The translations under genes and the position numbers were made by a program. A model generated the notes under the pieces. The model was not told the DNA's origin. It was given only the letters and a program-made list of their open reading frames with translations, and searched no databases. From Nocardia acididurans (GTDB lineage: Bacteria; Actinomycetota; Actinomycetes; Mycobacteriales; Mycobacteriaceae): a stretch of 64,000 bases of DNA. The stretch spans positions 186,001-250,000 of the forward strand of contig NZ_JAERRJ010000011.1 of assembly GCF_016741815.1 (NCBI RefSeq), in the 5' to 3' direction. Shown here one piece after another: positions 34,639 through 42,716 of the stretch (position 1 is its first letter; every line of letters begins with the position of its first letter).

Positions 34639-35460
34639 ATGCCGTTTGTCACGCGTGGGGGCGTGCGGATTCACTACAGCGACAGCGGGGGAAACGGTCG
34701 GCCGATCGTGCTGGCGCACACGATGTTCCTGGATCAGGGGATGTTCGAGGCGCAGGTGGCGGAGTTCGCGCCGGAGTATCGGATCATCCGGATCGATTCG
34801 CGCGGGCACGGCCCCGGCTCGGACGACGGAACCCCGTACAGCTACTGGGATCTGGCCCGCGACGAGTGGGCGGTAGTGGACGCGCTGGGCCTGGACCGGG
34901 TGGTGGTGGGCGGGGTGTCCCACGGTGCGTCCACCGCGGTGCGGATGGCGCTGCTGGCGCAGCGGCGGGTGGCGGGGCTGGTGCTGGTGGGTTCGGCGGC
35001 CACCGCCATGACCGCCGAGCGTCGCACCGGGTATCGGGAGGTGATCACGGCGTGGACCGACGGGGAGCCGTTCACGCCGATCGCGCGCATGGTGTCGTCG
35101 CTGATCATCGGCAATGATCTGGCGCAGGTGCAGCCGTGGCGGGACCGGTGGCGGACCGAGGATCGCAGCCGGATGCGGGCGGCCGGGGAATGCGTGGTCA
35201 ACCGGGATTCGGTGCTCGAGCTGCTGGATGCCGTCGACTGCCCGGTGCTGGTGATCCGCGGTGAGGGCGACCACGACACCAGTGCCGTGGAATCGGCCGA
35301 GCTGGCCGCGGCCTTCGGGGTGCCGGTGCACACCATCGCGGGTGCGGCCATGACGCCGAATCTGACCCACCCCGAGGTGTTCAACGCGCTGCTGCGCACC
35401 TTCCTCGAACAGCTGCCGCGGGCTCAGGCCGGCGGACCGGTGAGCCCGATGAACAACTGA
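34639..35460 (+). CDS. Alpha/beta hydrolase
   Basis: The 273-residue hydrolase has the oxyanion region HTMFLDQGMF, RIDSRGHGPG, the nucleophile elbow GGVSHGASTAVRMALLA, the acid in IRGEGDHDTSAVESAEL, and an expected C-terminal His near NLTHPEVFN. It resembles haloperoxidase/enol-lactonase-type hydrolases without a clear substrate. The first in-frame start is GTG 34615; ATG 34639 follows a CAGGAG site at a long spacing of 12. It is convergent with the MmyB-type regulator and overlaps its 3' end by 37 bp. Confidence 0.82.
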   Translation: MPFVTRGGVRIHYSDSGGNGRPIVLAHTMFLDQGMFEAQVAEFAPEYRIIRIDSRGHGPGSDDGTPYSYWDLARDEWAVVDALGLDRVVVGGVSHGASTAVRMALLAQRRVAGLVLVGSAATAMTAERRTGYREVITAWTDGEPFTPIARMVSSLIIGNDLAQVQPWRDRWRTEDRSRMRAAGECVVNRDSVLELLDAVDCPVLVIRGEGDHDTSAVESAELAAAFGVPVHTIAGAAMTPNLTHPEVFNALLRTFLEQLPRAQAGGPVSPMNN

Positions 35461-36206
35461 TGCGACGGTCCGGGCGCGGTGCTGCGGTAGCGCTGCACCC
35501 GGACCGCGAAAATCGTTGCGGTGCGCGGATTCCGGAGCAGGAAGGCCGGATCGCTGCGGCCGATGCGCACATGTCCCTCGGTCCACATGCGGCGGAAGTC
35601 GGAGTGTTCGCTGAGATCGCGCAGCACCGATTCCACCTCCGCGCGGTCGTGGGTGTGGGTGGCGTAGGCGCGGAAGCGGCCGACCATCAGCTGTGCTTCG
35701 CGCTCCCATTCCTCGACCACGATGCGGGCGCGCGGATCGGTGAACATCCAGCGCAGGACGTGGCCGGTGCTCGCCAGGCCGGGCAGGGCCTCGTCGAAAG
35801 CGCTGTTGCGGTCCACGATTCGCCAGCCGTCGTCCAGGACTGCGGCCAGATGCGGCAGCAGGCCGTCCAGGGTGGCGCGCAGCGCCGGGTCCGGCTCGCG
35901 CAGCGGCGTCCGGATCGGGGACGAAGGTCGTTGCTGGGCAAGGTGATACAGGTGCACCCGGTCCGCGGTGTCGAGCTCCAGCACCTCGGCCAGTGAATCC
36001 AGAATGGCCGCACCGGGATTGAGCGCCTCGCCCTGTTCGATCTTGGCGATGTAGCCGAGGCTGGCGTGGGTGGCCTCGGCGAGCTCCTTGCGGGTGAGCC
36101 CGGCCGGATGCGCGACGGTGACGCGGGATCGGCGCTCGCGGATGAACTCGGCCAGCGTGGGCGGGCGCAGCGGGCCGGTGGACATGTCAACACTGTTGTC
36201 TGCCAA
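35424..36206 (-). CDS. XRE family regulator with MmyB-like ligand domain
   Basis: The protein has an N-terminal HTH (LTRKELAEATHASLGYIAKI, then EQGEALNPGAAILDSLAEVL) and a C-terminal MmyB-type PAS-like ligand-binding domain (WRIVDRNSAFDEALPGLAST, WMFTDPRARIVVEEWERE, VRIGRSDPAFLLRNPRTATI). I prefer TTG 36206, seven bases after AGAAAGGA; ATG 36185 is the alternative. Characterised MmyB-like regulators often bind fatty acids and control biosynthesis. It is divergent from the DOI synthase gene, with a palindrome between them, so it may regulate that cluster. Confidence 0.83.
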   Translation of the reverse strand: MADNSVDMSTGPLRPPTLAEFIRERRSRVTVAHPAGLTRKELAEATHASLGYIAKIEQGEALNPGAAILDSLAEVLELDTADRVHLYHLAQQRPSSPIRTPLREPDPALRATLDGLLPHLAAVLDDGWRIVDRNSAFDEALPGLASTGHVLRWMFTDPRARIVVEEWEREAQLMVGRFRAYATHTHDRAEVESVLRDLSEHSDFRRMWTEGHVRIGRSDPAFLLRNPRTATIFAVRVQRYRSTAPGPSHQLFIGLTGPPA

Positions 36207-36274
36207 CGAATGTCCTTTCTCTGGTGCCTCGCCAGGATAGGCACGCGCGGTGACAGTCCGTGCCCGGTCGGATA

Positions 36275-36293
36275 GTGAAAGTATGTGTTTCAC
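36275..36293. promoter_or_regulatory. Inverted repeat between regulator and DOI synthase gene
   Basis: GTGAAA - 7 bases - TTTCAC sits in the 161-bp divergent region between the MmyB-type regulator and the aminocyclitol cluster. This is the right place and symmetry for an operator of the regulator. It does not look like a StrR site (GTTCGActG-type). Confidence 0.5.
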
Positions 36294-36367
36294 ATCTCGG
36301 TGCCCCCGGCGGTGGTACCGGGACACCCCGGGTATACGCCCGGTGGTGGCGGCCCGGGACCGCGCCC

Positions 36368-37624
36368 ATGACTGGGGTATCCGAGCAGTTGCCAAGCGCC
36401 ACATCCGCATTCGATATTTGCAGGGTGAATTCGACGCGGCCGGGGCATGGGAGATTGCATTCGCGCACCATCCGAATCGGCGACAGCGCCTTTCCGTACG
36501 TATTCGGCGACGATTGCGCCGGGGAAATCGCGGACGGGCTCGCACAGCTGAATGCCGACCTCCTGATATTCGTCACCGACGACCGCCTCCGGGAGCTGTA
36601 CCCCGAGGTGCCCGCCCGGTTGTCCGGGCGGACGCCGCACCTGGTGCTCACCCATCCGGTCGGTGAGTCCATGAAGACGATGACCTGCCTGACCAGCCAT
36701 CTCGATACCGCCCTGCGGGCCGGTGCGACCCGGCGCTCGGTGGTGGTGTCCTTCGGCGGCGGCGTGCCCGGGAACCTGGCCGGGCTGATGGCGAGCCTGC
36801 TCTTCCGGGGCGCGCGCCTGGTGCACATACCCACCACGACCATCGCCGCCATGGATTCGGTGCTGTCGCTGAAACAGGCGATAAACACCCCGGTGGGAAA
36901 GAACGGCCTCGGCACGTATTACGCGCCGACCGCCGTCTACACCGATGTGCGATTCTTCGGAACCCTGCCGGTGCGCGAATTACGTTCCGGCCTCTGCGAA
37001 ATGGCCAAGAATTGCCTGGCCATTCGCCCCGACGCGATACCCGGATTGCGCGCGGTGATCGCGGGCGGCGACCTGGCCGCTCCGGCCGCCCTGCACTGGC
37101 TGCTGGAGGCGAGCATCACCGCCAAGACCGAGGTGACCCGCGACGACACCTACGAACGGCGGCGCGGCCTGGTCCTCGAATACGGGCACACGGCCGGGCA
37201 CGCCATCGAACTGTGCGATCACCGCGCCCGGGGTGCGGCCGGACTCTCTCACGGGGCCGCCATCGCGGTGGGAATGCTGGTGGCCGCGCATATCTCGCAT
37301 GCGCGCGGCTGGCTCTCCGACGACGCGGTGAGCCTGCACTACGAGCTGGTGACCGGCCTCGGCGTGGAACCGTACCTGCCGCGCACCGTACGCCCCGAGG
37401 ACGTGCTGCGCGTGGCCGCCGACGACAACAAACGCGGCTATCTGGACCCCGACCCGGACGCGCTGCCCTTCGTGCTGCTGCGCGCGCCGGGCCGCCCGGC
37501 CATGACCGAGGGACTCCCCCTGGTGCCGGTCTCCACAGCGGAGTTGCGGGCAGCGCTCGAGGTGGTCGCGCGCGGATCCGCGGAGACCGCGACGGCGAAT
37601 ATCCACCAGCGGGCCGGAAGGTAG
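36368..37624 (+). CDS. 2-deoxy-scyllo-inosose synthase-like sugar phosphate cyclase
   Basis: The protein follows the 3-dehydroquinate-synthase fold but carries the DOI-synthase signature: VVVSFGGGVPGNLAGLMASL, LFRGARLVHIPTTTIAAMDS, SVLSLKQAINTPVGKN and GLVLEYGHTAGHAIE. The metal-ligand Glu and His positions are seen in LCEMAKN, EYGHTAGH and LSHGAAIAVG. Dehydroquinate synthases have a different Lys motif in the SLKQA region. The reaction is glucose-6-phosphate to 2-deoxy-scyllo-inosose (NAD, metal), the first step to 2-deoxystreptamine. ATG 36368 may be too far upstream; GTG 36425 gives a start nearer to known members. The next gene follows after 6 bp. Confidence 0.88.
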   Translation: MTGVSEQLPSATSAFDICRVNSTRPGHGRLHSRTIRIGDSAFPYVFGDDCAGEIADGLAQLNADLLIFVTDDRLRELYPEVPARLSGRTPHLVLTHPVGESMKTMTCLTSHLDTALRAGATRRSVVVSFGGGVPGNLAGLMASLLFRGARLVHIPTTTIAAMDSVLSLKQAINTPVGKNGLGTYYAPTAVYTDVRFFGTLPVRELRSGLCEMAKNCLAIRPDAIPGLRAVIAGGDLAAPAALHWLLEASITAKTEVTRDDTYERRRGLVLEYGHTAGHAIELCDHRARGAAGLSHGAAIAVGMLVAAHISHARGWLSDDAVSLHYELVTGLGVEPYLPRTVRPEDVLRVAADDNKRGYLDPDPDALPFVLLRAPGRPAMTEGLPLVPVSTAELRAALEVVARGSAETATANIHQRAGR

Positions 37625-37630
37625 GCCGCG

Positions 37631-38917
37631 ATGCTGGCTCTGCACGGCGGCGCTCCGGTCCGGGGTGACGCGCCCTGGCCGCGCTGGCCGCACTACGACG
37701 ACCGCACCGAACGAGAGGTGCTGGCGGCCTTGCGATCCGATCGCTGGTCGGTGACCTGGCCCGGACGCGACGGCGGCAAATCGCGGGAGCGGCTGTTCGG
37801 CGAGGCGTTCGCGCGCTACAACGGCGCGGCCTACGGGGTGAGCGTGGACCACGGGTCCAGTGCGCTGGTGATCGCCCTGGAGGCCCTGGGCGTCGGGCCC
37901 GGGGACGAGGTGATCGTGCCCGCGCTCACCTGGGTGGCCCCCGCCACGGCGGTGCTGCGGGTCGGCGCGATTCCGGTGCTGGTGGATGTGCATCCCGAAT
38001 CCGGCTGTCTCACGGGCGAATCCGTGCGGGGCGGGCTCTCGGCGCGGACGCGGGCGGTGATCGCGGTCCATCTGGCCTGCACCACGGTCGATCTGGACGA
38101 GGTGGGCGCGGTCGCCGACGCGGCCGGGATCGCCCTGATCGAGGACTGCTCACAGGCGCACGGGGCGCGGTGGGCCGGGCGTGCGGTCGGCACCGTCGGA
38201 TGCGCCGGGGTGTTCAGCCTCGGCGCGGCCAAGACGCTGGCGGGCGGCGAGGGCGGCGCGGTGATCACCGACCGGCAGCACCTGTATCAGCGAATGCTGT
38301 TGTTGCGCGCGGATTCTCGCGGCTACACCGCCGACGCTCCCGGACCGGGTGAATACGAGCTGGTCGAACGCGGCGACATCATGGGCGCGAACTACTGCAT
38401 GCCGGAAATGACGGCGGCGGTGCTGCTGGACCAGTTGCCCCGGCTCGATGCCCAGCACGAGCACCGGGAGCGCCGGGCCAAGGAACTCGAGGCCGGATTG
38501 GCGGCCGTACCCGGTCTGGCCCCGATCCCCGTGCCCCGCCAGGTCGACCGGCGCGCCGTATACGAGTACGGAATCCGTTTCCAGCCGGGCACTTTCGGTG
38601 CCGCGCCGATCGAAGCGGTGGCGGCCGCACTGACCGCCGAACTCGGCACCCGGGTCTATCCACCGCGAGATCCCCTGCACCGCAGCCTGCTGCTGCGGCC
38701 CCACACCAAACCGCGCTTCGCGCGCCTGCCCGCCGCGTCGGTGGACCGGATGACCGGCCGCGACTTCGGCGGAGCCGACCACTACCGCGCGCACACCCTG
38801 CTGCTGCACCACAGCGTGCTGCTCGGCGAGCCCGCCGATATCGACGACATCCTGACCGCGCTGGACAAAGTGCGCGCCCACTCGCCCGCCCTCCTCACGA
38901 AAGACGTTGCCCTGTGA
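37631..38917 (+). CDS. Glutamine:DOI-type aminotransferase (DegT/DnrJ/EryC1 family)
   Basis: The 428-residue PLP enzyme has the family core: SVDHGSSALVIALEALGVGP, GDEVIVPALTWVAPATAVLR, VLVDVHPESGC, ALIEDCSQAHGARW, and the PLP Lys in SLGAAKTLAGGEGGAVITD. It resembles the BtrS/NeoB/StsC group that aminates 2-deoxy-scyllo-inosose (or keto-inositols) with glutamine. It overlaps the Eis-type gene by 4 bp. Given the preceding gene the expected product is 2-deoxy-scyllo-inosamine. No dehydrogenase or second aminotransferase is visible, although one BtrS-type enzyme can act twice in known pathways. Confidence 0.88.
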   Translation: MLALHGGAPVRGDAPWPRWPHYDDRTEREVLAALRSDRWSVTWPGRDGGKSRERLFGEAFARYNGAAYGVSVDHGSSALVIALEALGVGPGDEVIVPALTWVAPATAVLRVGAIPVLVDVHPESGCLTGESVRGGLSARTRAVIAVHLACTTVDLDEVGAVADAAGIALIEDCSQAHGARWAGRAVGTVGCAGVFSLGAAKTLAGGEGGAVITDRQHLYQRMLLLRADSRGYTADAPGPGEYELVERGDIMGANYCMPEMTAAVLLDQLPRLDAQHEHRERRAKELEAGLAAVPGLAPIPVPRQVDRRAVYEYGIRFQPGTFGAAPIEAVAAALTAELGTRVYPPRDPLHRSLLLRPHTKPRFARLPAASVDRMTGRDFGGADHYRAHTLLLHHSVLLGEPADIDDILTALDKVRAHSPALLTKDVAL

Positions 38918-40125
38918 CCACTTCCGATCTGATGACCCGCTGGGAGCAGCGGGCCGTGGACGACATCCGCCTGCGCCGCGCCCGCGAGGACGACTGGGAC
39001 ACCCTGTACGACTGCTACCAGCGCGCCTTCGGCGGCGTCCGCGCCAAGGACGTCGATGCCTGGAAGCGGCAGTTCCTGCTCGAGGATCTCGTGGTGGCCG
39101 AGGACGTCTCGGACCCCGACGCTCCCTTTGTGGCCGGCACCATGGCGGTGCTGCGCATGACGGTGTCCGCCCCCGGCGGCGCACAGTTGCGGGTCGCGGC
39201 CTGCGCCCAGGCCCTGGTCGTGACAACCCATCAGAAGCGCGGCCTCTACGCCAAACTCCAGGCCGAGTGCATGACCATCGCGATGGCGGCCGGTGCGGAC
39301 GTCTTCGCCGCCATGCCCGGTCCGGGCGCGACCTACAGCTATGTCGGCGTCGCGGGCCACACCCGCCGCCTGCGCATCGATCGTGCACGCGCGAAACTGC
39401 TTGTCCGAGTGGACGACACGGCGCAGGCCCGGGAGATGCGGCCGGGCGCGGCGCGGCCGCTGATGCGCGAGATCTACGACCGCTGGCAGCACGCGACGCC
39501 GGGTGCGCTCAGTCGCGGCGAGCACTACTGGCCCGCCACCTATGACGACGACTCCTTCGCGATCGTCCATCCGGACGGGTACGTGCTCTACGACCTGGTC
39601 GGCAAAACGGTGCTGGTGCACGACTTCTGCGCGGTGACCGTCGCCGCGCACCGGGAACTGCTGTGCTGTCTGCTCGGCCACGGCGAGTACACCGAGATCC
39701 TGCTGGACACCGCCGCCGACGATCCCACGCCGCTGCTGCTGGAGGACCCGCGCGCGGCGGCCGTCACCGCCGTCGACCCCGGCGTGTGGATGTGGATTCT
39801 CAACCCGGCCAATGCTTTCCAACGACGGGACTACCGGGCCGACTTCCACGGCGTCGTCGAGATCGCCGACCCGTACGGCCTGATGCCTGGCCTGTTCACC
39901 CTCGAAGTGTCCGCGGGGCAGGGGAGTTGGCGTCCCGCGCCCGAGGGCGCTCGCCCGGATCTGCGGTTCGGTCCGGTCGAACTGTCGAGCATCTACTTCG
40001 GTGCGCACACCCCGCTGGAACTGCATCGGGCCGGACGCGTCGAGGAGCTCACCCCCGGCGCGCTGACCGCCCTGGACGCCGCGCTGGCCCCGGCGCGCCG
40101 CCCGTTCAACATCACCCCCTTCTGA
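38914..40125 (+). CDS. Eis-type GNAT N-acetyltransferase
   Basis: The 403-residue protein has the Eis architecture: an N-terminal GNAT domain (ALVVTTHQKRGLYAKLQAEC as the acetyl-CoA loop), a second GNAT-like part (DSFAIVHPDGYVLYDL) and a C-terminal sterol-carrier-like domain (LSSIYFGAHTPLELHRAGRV) ending in Phe. Eis proteins of mycobacteria acetylate several amines of aminoglycosides. By hand alignment, the residue at the catalytic Tyr126 of Mtb Eis (FGYGPA) is Val here (VGVAGH). GTG 38914 overlaps the aminotransferase stop by 4 bp. It may acetylate the aminocyclitol product or give self-resistance. Confidence 0.8.
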   Translation: MTTSDLMTRWEQRAVDDIRLRRAREDDWDTLYDCYQRAFGGVRAKDVDAWKRQFLLEDLVVAEDVSDPDAPFVAGTMAVLRMTVSAPGGAQLRVAACAQALVVTTHQKRGLYAKLQAECMTIAMAAGADVFAAMPGPGATYSYVGVAGHTRRLRIDRARAKLLVRVDDTAQAREMRPGAARPLMREIYDRWQHATPGALSRGEHYWPATYDDDSFAIVHPDGYVLYDLVGKTVLVHDFCAVTVAAHRELLCCLLGHGEYTEILLDTAADDPTPLLLEDPRAAAVTAVDPGVWMWILNPANAFQRRDYRADFHGVVEIADPYGLMPGLFTLEVSAGQGSWRPAPEGARPDLRFGPVELSSIYFGAHTPLELHRAGRVEELTPGALTALDAALAPARRPFNITPF

Positions 40126-40139
40126 TTTCGAGGACACGC

Positions 40140-41414
40140 ATGACAGAGCTTCGCCCGGGACGGCTGACGGCCGCCGCCAAGAGATTCCTCACCTGGGACG
40201 CCAATCCGGCGGGTTTCGGCATCACCATCCCCTGCCCGGTGCCCGTCGGCATGGGTCTCGAGGACGCGAGGCGGCTGGTCAACGCCCTGATCGACAACCA
40301 CGAGGCCTTGCGCAGCCGGTACACCTACGGTGAACGGGCGGCCTGCCTCATCGAACCCGAATCCGGCGGTGTCGTCGACGCGGAGCGCGTCGACGTGCGT
40401 GCCATCGATATCGAGACCCTCGATCACAACGAGTTCCCCGCGCTGATCGAGGAGGAGTCGGTCAAGAGCAATCTGCGGCTGGATCCGCCCGCCGGGAAAA
40501 TCGTGACGGCGGTCCTGCTCACCCGCTCCTACGACGTGAACATCCTGCTGCTCACCGCCCACCACATCGCCATCGACGGTGTCGCCATGTGGGTGCTGTG
40601 GGATGACGTCGCCACCTATGTGCGGCAGTGGGAAGCGGGCGAACCGATCTCTCTCACACCCGAGGCCGTCACCGGGTCGGAGTGGGCGGAATTCCTGGAC
40701 GGACTCGCGCCGAGCCGCGCCGGGGAGCTCGACTACTGGCTGGCGGCAAGCGATTCCGAGCCGAACCTGCTGACCGGCCGTGCGGCCACACCGGATTCCG
40801 TGCATCTCGACGGCGTCATGGACGGCGTGCTCGCGCACCGGCTGCTCACGGAGCTGCCCGCCGCCTTCGATGCCAGCTACACCCGGATCCTGCTCGTCTC
40901 ACTGGGTTTGGCCATCGAGGACGTGACCGGGGTGGCCCGGCCCATCCAGGTGCAGAAGCACGGCCGCTACAGCCGCCTGCGACCCGGCACCGACCTGTCG
41001 CATACGGTGGCCTGGCTCTCCGACGACTACCCCTGGCTGGTGCGCCCGGTGGCGGGCACGCTCGGCGCGCGCCTGCGCGACGCCATCGCGACCTATCCGG
41101 CCCATCCGGAGGACTTCTCCCTGCTGTGCTGGCATCATCCCGAAAGCTGGCCGCATTTCACGACATTCAACTTCCCGAAGTTCTACTTCAACTTCCTCGG
41201 TGACGTGGGCGTGTGGATTCCGGGCGCGCACTCGCGCGAGCAGGCCCGGCTGACCATGTTCGACCTGAGCCTGTTCCTCGGCACCAGCAAGCCGGAAGGC
41301 GTTGAGCAGGTGCACTATTCGGTGCATTCGCCGACGGGCGGTCTCGGTGAGGAATGCGTCGGCGAGATCGTGGCGCGCTGGCGGGCCGTCATCGAGACGG
41401 TGGAGATCGGATGA
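40140..41414 (+). CDS. Stand-alone NRPS condensation domain protein
   Basis: The 424-residue protein is a condensation domain without adenylation or carrier domains: an N-lobe start (AAAKRFLTWDANPAGF) and the catalytic HHxxxDG motif as His141-His142-x3-Asp146-Gly147 (TAHHIAIDGVAM), then a C-lobe with FTTFNFPKFYFNFLG. Such free C domains form amides or esters between a carrier-bound acyl group and an acceptor. The aminocyclitol amine is the expected acceptor here and the FAAL-loaded ACP the donor. It starts at ATG 40140, 14 bp after the Eis-type gene, and overlaps the first glycosyltransferase by 4 bp. Confidence 0.85.
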   Translation: MTELRPGRLTAAAKRFLTWDANPAGFGITIPCPVPVGMGLEDARRLVNALIDNHEALRSRYTYGERAACLIEPESGGVVDAERVDVRAIDIETLDHNEFPALIEEESVKSNLRLDPPAGKIVTAVLLTRSYDVNILLLTAHHIAIDGVAMWVLWDDVATYVRQWEAGEPISLTPEAVTGSEWAEFLDGLAPSRAGELDYWLAASDSEPNLLTGRAATPDSVHLDGVMDGVLAHRLLTELPAAFDASYTRILLVSLGLAIEDVTGVARPIQVQKHGRYSRLRPGTDLSHTVAWLSDDYPWLVRPVAGTLGARLRDAIATYPAHPEDFSLLCWHHPESWPHFTTFNFPKFYFNFLGDVGVWIPGAHSREQARLTMFDLSLFLGTSKPEGVEQVHYSVHSPTGGLGEECVGEIVARWRAVIETVEIG

Positions 41415-42661
41415 GCCGGCTGGTCATCGCCGTCATCGGCAGCCGGGGCGATCTCGCCCCGCTGCTCGGTCTCGGGGCCGGGCTGCGCGATGCCGGACAC
41501 GAGGTCAGCGTGGCCGCGCACGATTTCTTCGCCGACCTGGTCACCGGCTGCGGGTTCGAATTCCTGCCGATGCCCACCAATCTCGACATCGACATGACCG
41601 ATCCGAACGTCACCGACAAGCGCAAGGTCGAGTGGACCATCGCCTCGCCACGCGGGGTGCGGGCCATGGGACAGGGGCTGATCGACACCCTGCGCGAGGT
41701 GCCCGCCGATGCGCTGCTGCTCGGACAGCTCACCGAGATCGCCGGCTTCCAGCTCGCGGAGAGCCGGGACATTCCGGCCATCGGGCTGCGCTTCCAGCCC
41801 ATGTCCGCCACCGCCGCGCATCCGCCCGCCATGATGGGCGCGCGCTCGTTCGGTGCGGCGGGCAATCGGTTCGCCGCCGAGGCCGGGACGTGGCTGGTGG
41901 ACCGCATCTACGCCGATGTGGTCGCCGGATTCCGGCGGGACCTGGGGCTGCCCGAGGTCTCGTCGCGAGAGCTGCGCCGTCGCCGCACCGAATCGGATTG
42001 GCTGGTCCTGCACGGCTATTCACCGGAGATCCTGCCGCGTCCGGCCGACTGGCGGCCCGGTCTCGAGGTGACCGGCTACTGGTGGCCGCCCCGCCCGGTC
42101 GGCTGGGAACCGTCCGCCGAACTGGTCGAATTTCTGGCCGCCGGTCCGCCCCCGGTCTTCCTCGGCTTCGGCAGCATCGTGGACAGCTCGGCCCGCAGCG
42201 CCGAGGTGTCCACGATGGTGGGCGCGGCACTGCGCCGGGCCGGGGTGCGCGGCATCGTCCAATCCGGTTGGCTGCGACTGGATGTCGCCGGGGACGATGT
42301 CCTGACCGTCGACGAGGTCCCGCACGACTGGCTGTTCCCGCAGGTGTCCGCGGTGGTGCACCACTGCGGTGCGGGAACCGTCGCCGCCGGTCTGCGCGCG
42401 GGCGTGCCCGCCGTCGGCGCGCCCGTCTATTCGGATCAGCCGTTCTGGGCGCAGCGGCTGCTCGATCTCGGCGTCAGCGCCGCGACCATTCCGCACGGCA
42501 AGCTCACCGTGGATCGCCTCGCCGCCGCGATCCACCGCGCCGTCACCGATACCACGTTGCGCGACAACGCCATCCGGCTCGCGGCGCGCCTCGCCGCCGA
42601 GGACGGCGTCGGCCACGCCGTGAAGGCGATCGAGGCCCGCCTGGCGGGAGGACAGCCGTGA
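41411..42661 (+). CDS. GT1-family glycosyltransferase (first of tandem pair)
   Basis: The protein has the GT-B fold of the MurG/GtfA/UGT80-type enzymes: RLVIAVIGSRGDLAPLLGLG at the start, GFGSIVDSS before the linker, and the nucleotide-sugar motif VHHCGAGTVAAGLRAGVPAV, then YSDQPFWAQRLLDLG. A nucleotide-activated sugar is transferred to an acceptor hydroxyl. It shares much sequence with the next gene (for example WLVLHGYSPEI, GLEVTGYWWPPRP), so the two are paralogues from a duplication. Start ATG 41411 overlaps the preceding stop. Confidence 0.9.
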   Translation: MSRLVIAVIGSRGDLAPLLGLGAGLRDAGHEVSVAAHDFFADLVTGCGFEFLPMPTNLDIDMTDPNVTDKRKVEWTIASPRGVRAMGQGLIDTLREVPADALLLGQLTEIAGFQLAESRDIPAIGLRFQPMSATAAHPPAMMGARSFGAAGNRFAAEAGTWLVDRIYADVVAGFRRDLGLPEVSSRELRRRRTESDWLVLHGYSPEILPRPADWRPGLEVTGYWWPPRPVGWEPSAELVEFLAAGPPPVFLGFGSIVDSSARSAEVSTMVGAALRRAGVRGIVQSGWLRLDVAGDDVLTVDEVPHDWLFPQVSAVVHHCGAGTVAAGLRAGVPAVGAPVYSDQPFWAQRLLDLGVSAATIPHGKLTVDRLAAAIHRAVTDTTLRDNAIRLAARLAAEDGVGHAVKAIEARLAGGQP

Positions 42662-42716
42662 CCGGGTTCGGTGCCGCGCCGGGATGCGCGGGAGTGCGTC
42701 CAGCAGAGGAGTTGTC

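Noticed and set aside
36368..37624. 3-dehydroquinate synthase of aromatic amino acid synthesis
   Set aside because: The SLKQAINTPVGKN and surrounding motifs are those of DOI synthases, and the next gene is a DOI-type aminotransferase rather than an aro gene.
39663..40139. Upstream extension of the condensation-domain frame
   Set aside because: The extension lies in another frame of the Eis-type gene and is Arg-rich; ATG 40140 gives the family start.
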